Part shown: positions 57,746 through 64,000 of the stretch, in pieces
How the letters are laid out: each line of letters begins with the position of its first letter
Position numbering within the stretch: position 1 is the first letter of the stretch
NCBI RefSeq assembly: GCF_008298015.1
Contig: NZ_VTPX01000014.1
Coordinates: 1 to 64,000, forward strand
Direction: 5' to 3'
DNA length: 64,000 nucleotides
Source of the DNA: Salinicola corii
Lineage (GTDB): Bacteria > Pseudomonadota > Gammaproteobacteria > Pseudomonadales > Halomonadaceae
Position numbers and translations under genes: made by a program
Notes under the pieces: model-generated
Database searches by the model: none
The model's input: only the letters and a program-made list of their open reading frames with translations
What the model was told of the DNA's origin: nothing

Positions 57746-58684
57746 TTACCAACTTGCCAAGTCGTTACTCAAACCAGGGCCTTCCTGGGTCAGCATGCCA
57801 AGAAAGTAGGTGGCAAGTTCACTGTCCGCGCTCTTGTCACCGCGAAACAGGACCTGTATCTCGCGTTGCCACAAGGGGAGCGGGAGTTTAACGGCGTGGA
57901 TGTTGGCTTTCTCCAGCATATGCGCGGCAAAGGCACCCAGCAGGCCGATGCCCAACCCTGCCGTCACCATGGCAACGACAGTCGTTGGCATGAGTGCGAC
58001 CACGGTATTCTCGGGATCTACGCCCTCGCGATCCAGACGATCTCTGTAGTCGCTCCAGTGGCGATGCGGGTCGCCGGTCACGATGATCGATTCATTTACG
58101 AGAGAGCCCAAGAGAGGTCGGTTGCTTCTTAGTATGCAGTGACCGGATGGTGCAATGAGCACGATCCGCTCTCGACACAAAATCTGTGATGCCAACTCGT
58201 GATGATGGCGCGGTGCATCAGCGGGTCTGATGGCGATATCGACATCGCCTGCATTTACGGCTTTTTCCAGGTAGTTGGCTTCACCCTCGATCAGTTCAAG
58301 CTTGACCCGTGGAAATCTGAGCTGAAAGCGCTGCATCAGTGGAGCAATCAGGACTGCACTGGCGCCGGGATAACTCCCGATCTTGATGTGGCCCTCGAGC
58401 TCATTGGATAGGGCGGCGACTTCTTCAATGCCGGCGCCGAACTCGTGGCACATGCGTTGCGCCCGAAACAAAAAACGGGTTCCTGCACTGGTCAATTCAA
58501 CCTTTTGGGTGCCTCTCTTGAGTAGCCGTGCCCCCAGTGCGTCTTCCAACGCCGCAATATGGCCACTCACACGTGGCTGAGCGCGATTAACCGCGCGTGC
58601 GGCCGCAGTGAAGCTGCCATGTTCGGCAACGGCAATAAACGTGAGAATCCACTGCAGCTTGTAGCGATCAATATTCGTGTGCAC
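57746..58684 (-). CDS. LysR-family regulator of the MFS/sulfatase cassette
   Basis: 312 aa; helix-turn-helix FIAVAEHGSFTAAARAVNRA and RVSGHIAALE, then effector domain with GHIKIGSYPGASAVLIAPLM. Converges with the MatC-type gene (43 bp) and is divergent from the MFS gene at 58875 across a 190-bp AT-rich spacer, so it likely controls the transporter and sulfatase genes. Confidence 0.88.
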   Translation of the reverse strand: MHTNIDRYKLQWILTFIAVAEHGSFTAAARAVNRAQPRVSGHIAALEDALGARLLKRGTQKVELTSAGTRFLFRAQRMCHEFGAGIEEVAALSNELEGHIKIGSYPGASAVLIAPLMQRFQLRFPRVKLELIEGEANYLEKAVNAGDVDIAIRPADAPRHHHELASQILCRERIVLIAPSGHCILRSNRPLLGSLVNESIIVTGDPHRHWSDYRDRLDREGVDPENTVVALMPTTVVAMVTAGLGIGLLGAFAAHMLEKANIHAVKLPLPLWQREIQVLFRGDKSADSELATYFLGMLTQEGPGLSNDLASW

Positions 58685-58874
58685 CGTGTACTCCGTCGCT
58701 ATGCTTTCGCCGGTCCGCTTTTTTGGAACGACCCATTTTCAGCACGATTGAGAGGGAAATGGAAAAGCCACTATTCATTTTTCGGATAATACTCAAACGG
58801 AAAAGGAATTGGACCAAGACTCCGTATTTATTCGAAGCTCGCTGGGCTAATCAATTATAAAATAGAGGTACAAC

Positions 58875-60293
58875 ATGGAGACACACGCCCAGCCGGTCGA
58901 GGATGTTGGCTTTTGCGACATGACGCCAAATCGAAGGCGGATTGTCCTCAGCGCCATTGGGGGGTATTTCATCGATGGTTATGATTTGCTCATCCTTGCC
59001 GGTGCCTTGCTGGCTATCGTGCCCGAACTAGGTCTAAGCCCGGGCAGTGTAGGCCTGCTAACCGCTTCAGCTTTCATCGGCATGGCTGTCGGCTCGCCAA
59101 TCGCCGGTCCCCTGACTGACCGCTTCGGCCGTCGCATCGTCTTCATGGTCGCGATGGTCATTTTCCTGATCAGTTCGATCGCCTTCCTGTTCGCCGAAAC
59201 GACTTGGCAGCTAATTGCCATACGCTTTGCCATTGGTGTGGCTATCGGCGCGGACATGCCGTGTATCGCAGCGTTAATTACTGAATTTGTTCCAGGTAAG
59301 AAACGCGGGACATTCCTGGCCCTTGGTGGTGTGGCTTGGATGATCGGTTCGCTGGTTGCCATTCTGGTGACCCTGGGGATCTTCACAATTTTGGGAGAGG
59401 AGGCTTGGCGTTGGGTGATGGCAACAGGTGCCGTGCCGGCTGTCATCCTGCTTGTCATGCGATACAACGCGCCAGAATCTCCTTACTGGCTCTACTCTCG
59501 TGGTCGTAAACGTGAGGCTATTGAGGCCTGGAAGAAAGCCACCGGCGAAGATGCGGAGGCCGAGACTTTTGACGATAGCAATGATCAGGAGAGCGAGAAC
59601 CCAAACGCGAGCACCAAGGGCAGTTCTCTGAGAAAGATAGGCCTCCTGGCAGGACTTAAGGAAAAGCCACTGCTGATGATGCTCATCTGTATGTGTGTTT
59701 ATTGGGGCTGCAACAACCTCTATGGCTCGGCCGTTCTGCTCTATCAGCCCACACTGATCCAGCGTATTACCGAACCCTCTGGCTACACATCCTTGCTCTT
59801 TTCCGCCGGCACCATCCTATTTTCCGTATTGCTCGGCAGTTTTGTTGCACTATGGCTTATGGATCGCGTCGGGCGTCGGCTCATTGCGATTGGCGGGACC
59901 CTACTGATGTCGGCGGCATCGGTTGCGCTCTGGCTGCAAATTGATTCGGTCGTCGTGGTCTTCATTGCGTTTGCGATCATTATCGGGGTCATCAATGGCG
60001 GGACATCGCTGGCCTTTTACTCCTGGGCTCCGGAGTTGTTTCCCACTCATGTACGCGGACGCGCCGTTGGTATCGTCAACATGGTCGGAAAAGGCGGCAG
60101 TGTCGTGGGTACGCTGCTGCTGCCGACGGTCCTGGATTCAATAGGCAGTAGCTCCTTTCTGCTGATCGCTCTGGTTGGCGTGCTCAACGTCTGTGTCGTG
60201 TACTGGTTGGCCCCCGAGACCCGAGGCAAGTCACTCAAACAGATACAGCAGGAAATTGGCGCGCGCTTTGGTAGCAAGGCTCGGGACGACTGA
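58875..60293 (+). CDS. MFS transporter, sugar/aromatic-acid porter type
   Basis: 472 aa with 12 membrane segments. Family motifs: GYFIDGYDLLILAGAL in the first helix, GPLTDRFGRRIVF between helices 2 and 3, PESPYWLYSRGRKREA before the central loop, LMDRVGRRLIA in the second half, and WLAPETRGKSLKQIQ at the end. The central cytoplasmic loop is long and acidic. Encoded 61 bp before the sulfatase, so it probably imports the sulfated or phosphonate substrate. Confidence 0.92.
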   Translation: METHAQPVEDVGFCDMTPNRRRIVLSAIGGYFIDGYDLLILAGALLAIVPELGLSPGSVGLLTASAFIGMAVGSPIAGPLTDRFGRRIVFMVAMVIFLISSIAFLFAETTWQLIAIRFAIGVAIGADMPCIAALITEFVPGKKRGTFLALGGVAWMIGSLVAILVTLGIFTILGEEAWRWVMATGAVPAVILLVMRYNAPESPYWLYSRGRKREAIEAWKKATGEDAEAETFDDSNDQESENPNASTKGSSLRKIGLLAGLKEKPLLMMLICMCVYWGCNNLYGSAVLLYQPTLIQRITEPSGYTSLLFSAGTILFSVLLGSFVALWLMDRVGRRLIAIGGTLLMSAASVALWLQIDSVVVVFIAFAIIIGVINGGTSLAFYSWAPELFPTHVRGRAVGIVNMVGKGGSVVGTLLLPTVLDSIGSSSFLLIALVGVLNVCVVYWLAPETRGKSLKQIQQEIGARFGSKARDD

Positions 60294-60354
60294 CGGACCA
60301 GGGGCCGATAGCACATGAGCTTGCAGCACTTGATGAGTGAGTAACGGAGATATC

Positions 60355-61869
60355 ATGAACGTCGTATTGGTACTGATCGACAGCCTGAACCGTCGGCATC
60401 TGACGGCTTACAATGACGACAGTCAGGTGGATACGCCCAACCTGACACGCTTTGCGAAACGCGCTTGCCGATTCGATAACCATTTCGTTGGCAGCCTGCC
60501 CTGTATGCCGGCCCGGCGCGAGATATATACCGGTCGCAAGGAGATGCTCTGGCGACCCTGGGGGCCGATCGAACCCTATGATGACCGCCTACCAAAGTTG
60601 CTTGAAACAGCTGGCTACACTACGGCCATCGTGACGGACCACTACCACTACTGGGAGAACGAAGCTCACGGCTATGTACAGTCTTTCCAGAGCGCTGAAC
60701 TGGTGCGGGGACATGAACATGACTTCTGGAAATCACCGATACAGGCCGAGGCGCCGGTACCGGATTGGGTCGACAATATCGAACGTTGGCGACCTGGCTC
60801 GGGGCGTCGCTATTACTCGAACGTTTGCGATTTCGGCGACGAGTCGGATTATTTTCCAGCCCGGGTGTTCTCCAGTGCAGCCCGGTGGTTAAACACCCAT
60901 GCGCAGCAGTCGAGACCGTTCTTTCTACAGATCGAGTCGTTCGACGTTCACGAACCTTTCGATGTACCTGAGCCCTATGCTTCGATGTACGGGCAGGGAT
61001 CGGAGCGCCAACGCTTTACACTTTGGCCGCCGTATCAGGATGCGGTAGATCTCGATGCCTTTCTGCAGGAGGCATCCGAGGAGGAACTCGATTTCATTCG
61101 CGCGCAGTATGCCGGCAAGTTAACCATGGTCGATCGCTGGTTCGGCGAGGTACTGGATGCGCTGGACGAGCAGGCCTTGTGGGATAAGACGATGGTGATC
61201 GTCACTACCGATCATGGCCACGATCTGGCCGAGCGGGGCAAATTTGGCAAGCAGTATCCGCATTACGACTCTCATGCCAATATTCCGCTACTGGTATGGC
61301 ATCCCGGCACACTGAACCAGTCGCCGGTCACTGCACTCACTCAAACCGTGGATTATTTTTCCACGATTCTCAATGCCGCTGGGCTGGATTCTTCCATCGC
61401 ACCACACGGACGAAGCTTTTTGCCGTTGTTGACGGAGTCCTCCAGCGCGCATCGCGAGGCGATTTTATACGGCACTTTCGGTCAGGGAGTGTGCTGTACC
61501 GATGGAGAATGGACGATCTTCAAATCGCCGGAGACTGATGGCTCGTTGAACTACTACTCCCCGATGATCTACAAGGCTATCAGCGATACCTTGGTCGACA
61601 CCGTTGTGCCGCCTGCAAGGCACGGGCATTTCATCCCTGGCGTCGACATGGCCCAGTGGCAGGTACCGGTCGAAATCAATGCGCGCAGCCTGCATGCCCA
61701 TGCCCGCACCAATGCGCTTTATCACCGCACCGACGATCCTGATCAGCAATACAACCTTTGGGACCGCGAGCCCTCGCAGCGTGAGCGTATGCTAAAGATC
61801 CTGTCGCGGCTGATGAACGATGAAGGGGCGCCCGACGAGCAGTTCGATCGTTTGGGTGTGCCCCATTAG
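60355..61869 (+). CDS. Sulfatase / phosphonate monoester hydrolase family protein
   Basis: 504 aa from ATG 60355, with GGAG upstream. Formylglycine motif C50-M-P-A-R54 followed by REIYTGRKE; metal ligands include Asp9 in VLVLIDSLN and Asp286-His287 in VTTDHGHDL. No signal peptide, so cytosolic, which favours PMH-type or choline-sulfatase-like enzymes over secreted arylsulfatases. The C-P type motif needs conversion by a formylglycine-generating enzyme encoded elsewhere. Followed by a good terminator. Confidence 0.88.
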   Translation: MNVVLVLIDSLNRRHLTAYNDDSQVDTPNLTRFAKRACRFDNHFVGSLPCMPARREIYTGRKEMLWRPWGPIEPYDDRLPKLLETAGYTTAIVTDHYHYWENEAHGYVQSFQSAELVRGHEHDFWKSPIQAEAPVPDWVDNIERWRPGSGRRYYSNVCDFGDESDYFPARVFSSAARWLNTHAQQSRPFFLQIESFDVHEPFDVPEPYASMYGQGSERQRFTLWPPYQDAVDLDAFLQEASEEELDFIRAQYAGKLTMVDRWFGEVLDALDEQALWDKTMVIVTTDHGHDLAERGKFGKQYPHYDSHANIPLLVWHPGTLNQSPVTALTQTVDYFSTILNAAGLDSSIAPHGRSFLPLLTESSSAHREAILYGTFGQGVCCTDGEWTIFKSPETDGSLNYYSPMIYKAISDTLVDTVVPPARHGHFIPGVDMAQWQVPVEINARSLHAHARTNALYHRTDDPDQQYNLWDREPSQRERMLKILSRLMNDEGAPDEQFDRLGVPH

Positions 61870-61947
61870 GTTTCGTCTGGAAGCGACGTCGCCCGGCAAC
61901 GTGAACGGAATCAGGCATGGTAGGACAAACCTGATTCTCACTGGCTT

Positions 61948-61985
61948 CGACTCGGGCGACGGCAATGATTGTCGCTCGAGTTGTT
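61948..61985 (+). terminator. Terminator after the sulfatase gene
   Basis: ACTCGGGCGAC (61950-61960) pairs with GTCGCTCGAGT (61971-61981) with one G-U, extendable by two pairs, and is followed by TGTTTTGGGTTT. A smaller GAATCAGG/CCTGATTC stem (61908-61915, 61930-61937) precedes it. Confidence 0.75.
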
Positions 61986-62071
61986 TTGGGTTTGACCGCG
62001 GCCAGAAATTGACAATTTATCGATAATTTTTAGGTATTGGTGAAATACTATCTATTGATGACGACTGATTT

Positions 62072-62385
62072 GTGGCCATACTCGGCGGCTCGCTGACCAA
62101 TACGATCATCCTGCTGATCGTTAGCCAGTGGGTGCAGTACGCAAGGCTCGTGCGCGGCTCGGTACTTTACTGCTCGAGAGCTCGCTGACGTTTCTGGGAT
62201 TGGGCGTCGACCCGACGATTCTCTCATGGAGAGGCATGCTGGCTGAAGGTCGCACCTATTTGCAGACCGTCTGGTGGATTTTCGTGTTCTCGGGGTTGGC
62301 CATCCTCTGCACCGTGCTCGGCCTTAACCTGCTAGGTGACTGGCTACGCGATCTACTCGACCCGACCGGAAGGACAAACCGTTGA
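62072..62385 (+). pseudogene. Remnant of a DppC/OppC-type permease
   Basis: One frame (62072-62164) reads VAILGGSLTNTIILLIVSQW then VQYARLVRGSV. Another, from about 62165 to the stop at 62385, reads LLLESSLTFLGLGVDPTILS and ends LNLLGDWLRDLLDPTGR. These are the EAA-loop entry and the C-terminus of an oligopeptide permease with the ~40 residues between them and the whole N-terminus missing. The 3' end is intact and overlaps the start of the M14 peptidase gene, which it once preceded in an operon. Confidence 0.82.
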
Positions 62386-64000
62386 TCCTGTTCGAGAAAC
62401 GTTACCCCGCGACGCTCGATCTGCTCGTCGCCGAGTCCACGGCACGAAGGCTGGAAACCTGGACGTTCGACGACCGGGAAACGCGGCGGGCGGTCGAGGA
62501 CGCACTGGCGAGCCGCGGCATCCGCGCACGCTGTCGCTCGGCCTACAAGCCGCTGGTCTGCGCCTTCCGAGAGGAGATCGCGACCGAGGGGCTGACGTGC
62601 GTCGAGGTCACCTACCCCCGGCATCCTGCCGCCCCGTCATCGCGCTTCCTGCTGGAGAGCTATCCGCTGTCGGCGCTCTATCCCGGCGTCGGTTTTCAGT
62701 TTACGGCGGACGAGGTGTGTGACGAGCTGCCGGTCTACCGCCTGTGGTTGCGTTACGCCGATGGGCGAGACGAGCATCTGGAAGTACTTGCGCCCAACCG
62801 CTGGCATCTCGACTTCGCGGATGAACAGGCGCTGTCCCCCTGCGGCTGGCAGATCGTCGACGGTGCAGGCGGATCCCTGACGACGGCCTATGAGCAGCTC
62901 TTCGCCGAGGCGATGACGGCCATCCGCGAGGCCGAATGGGACACGCCAAATGGGGGCGGGGAGCCCTATTTCGAGGAGCTCAACATCGGCGCCAGGCTGC
63001 CGATCGCCGATGAGCCTCTCGGCTATGCCGACGAGGTGCTGTCGCTGCGGGAAGCCCTGCACGAGGAGTTCTACTTCTCGCTGTTGGAGGTGTTCCAGCG
63101 TCGCTCGGGGAGGCTGTTGGGCGATCGCCATCTGCAACCGGGGCAAATCGTACCGGAGATCCGGCTCGGCAACGGCTACGAGGTAAAGGTGGAGACGCGT
63201 GCTTACGACCGCGGGTCGATGCCGTCCCGTCGTGAGCCGCTCGACGCCGTGACCCGGCCGTTATCGTCCACGCAGATCGCCGACGAACTGATGACGCTCG
63301 GCGGTACCCCGTTTTATGCGACCTCGGTCGCAGGGCGACGAGTCGAGGGTCGCTACGTGGCCGGGCGCGATCGTGGCGTGATCATCTCCGCCGGCCAGCA
63401 CGCCAACGAGACCAGTTCACCCGCGGGGACGCTGCTGGCGGCACAGGCGCTGGTGAGGCGTGGCGGGGCCCACTTCACGCTCTGTCCGCTCGAGAACCCG
63501 GACGGCTATGCGTTGCACCGGCGCCTGATGGCGGACAACCCACGGCACATGCATCACGCCGCCCGCTACACCGCGCTGGGCGACGATCTGGAATATCGTG
63601 AAGCGGAGCGATACGAAACGGCCATTCGTCTCGAGGCGGAGCGGCTCAGCGGGGCGAGACTGCATCTCAACCTGCATGGCTATCCGGCCCATGAGTGGAC
63701 GCGGCCGCTGTCGGGCTATGTTCCGCGCGGCTTCGAGATGTGGACACTACCGAAAGGGTTCTTCCTGATCCTGCGTCATGCCGCCGGCTGGGCCGACGCC
63801 TCGCGCTGGCTGATCGAGGCGGTCACGCTGGCGCTCGACGAGGTACCGGGACTGCGCGCCTTCAACGATCGCCAGATCGCCCTGTTCGAGACCCATGCCG
63901 GCGATACCGGATTCGAGACGGTCAACGGTTTCCCGTGTCTGGTCACGGAGGACGACCGCCACCGGGTACCGATGACGCTGATCACCGAGTATCCGGACGA
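62382..64000 (+). CDS. M14-family metallocarboxypeptidase-like protein (partial, runs off the window)
   Basis: Open for 539 codons to the window edge without a stop. TTG start at 62382 has AAGGA eight bases upstream and overlaps the permease remnant's TGA, a coupled arrangement. The first ~300 residues are an uncharacterised N-terminal region. The M14 zinc site follows: SAGQHANETSSPAGT with His340 and Glu343, ENPDGYALHRRL, and the third ligand His432 in LNLHGYP. The catalytic Glu would lie beyond or near MTLITEYPD at the edge. Likely trims imported peptides in the cytosol, consistent with its former peptide-transporter partner. Confidence 0.85.
   Translation, partial: MILFEKRYPATLDLLVAESTARRLETWTFDDRETRRAVEDALASRGIRARCRSAYKPLVCAFREEIATEGLTCVEVTYPRHPAAPSSRFLLESYPLSALYPGVGFQFTADEVCDELPVYRLWLRYADGRDEHLEVLAPNRWHLDFADEQALSPCGWQIVDGAGGSLTTAYEQLFAEAMTAIREAEWDTPNGGGEPYFEELNIGARLPIADEPLGYADEVLSLREALHEEFYFSLLEVFQRRSGRLLGDRHLQPGQIVPEIRLGNGYEVKVETRAYDRGSMPSRREPLDAVTRPLSSTQIADELMTLGGTPFYATSVAGRRVEGRYVAGRDRGVIISAGQHANETSSPAGTLLAAQALVRRGGAHFTLCPLENPDGYALHRRLMADNPRHMHHAARYTALGDDLEYREAERYETAIRLEAERLSGARLHLNLHGYPAHEWTRPLSGYVPRGFEMWTLPKGFFLILRHAAGWADASRWLIEAVTLALDEVPGLRAFNDRQIALFETHAGDTGFETVNGFPCLVTEDDRHRVPMTLITEYPD

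Overview
The window looks like chromosome of a halophilic gammaproteobacterium of the Halomonadaceae type (Halomonas, Salinicola or Chromohalobacter-like). This is inferred from the high GC, the halomonad-like gene set (osmolyte-type binding protein, TRAP transporter, many LysR-controlled catabolic cassettes, glp and ugp loci, OsmC-YcaO fusion) and protein resemblance; no rRNA or marker gene is present to fix the genus. No tRNA, rRNA, CRISPR array or phage was seen.

Layout. 1-5.2 kb is a less GC-rich accessory stretch. It holds a giant protein resembling type III secretion translocators (HrpF/HrpK/NolX type) with two 81-residue repeats, two tiny secreted Cys-containing peptides with good ribosome sites, a hairpin-rich spacer, and remnants of an IS481-like and an ISL3-like transposase. 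5.2-8.4 kb holds a LysR regulator, an MdaB-like quinone reductase and an FAD-linked D-lactate dehydrogenase-type oxidase. 8.4-16.9 kb is a LysR gene divergent from a tight seven-gene operon: argininosuccinate-lyase-like C-N lyase, polar amino-acid ABC transporter, two tandem polysaccharide-deacetylase-fold proteins (the second has lost the His motif) and an MmgE/PrpD protein. It ends in a fragment echoing the 3' end of the preceding oxidase gene. 16.9-25.5 kb holds phoD, the OsmC-YcaO fusion and glpD-glpF-glpK.

25.5-30.9 kb is a LysR-controlled cassette of two different Fe(II)/2-oxoglutarate oxygenases, a DddP-like M24 protein and a solo betaine-type binding protein. 31-42 kb is a regulon for unsaturated uronic acids. 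A LacI regulator lies between a six-gene leftward operon (TRAP dctQM, kduD, kduI, an uncharacterised 819-aa protein, a ScrY/LamB-like porin) and rightward dctP and GH105 genes. The inverted repeat ATGAAA-N5-TTTCAT occurs at both promoters and is the likely operator. 42-48 kb is a complete dipeptide ABC operon; 48-52.3 kb is ugpBAEC on the other strand; then a universal stress protein and an SbmA/BacA-type transporter.

54.4-64 kb holds a 172-bp MITE-like element inserted in the stop codon of a GntR gene, a divergent amidohydrolase/MatC-type transporter pair, a LysR-MFS-sulfatase cassette, a crippled DppC-type permease remnant, and a large M14 metallocarboxypeptidase gene that starts at TTG and runs off the window.

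The most promising candidates for undescribed biology are the C-N lyase/MmgE-PrpD/deacetylase-pair operon, the DddP-like/dioxygenase cassette, and the small secreted peptides beside the type III translocator-like gene.
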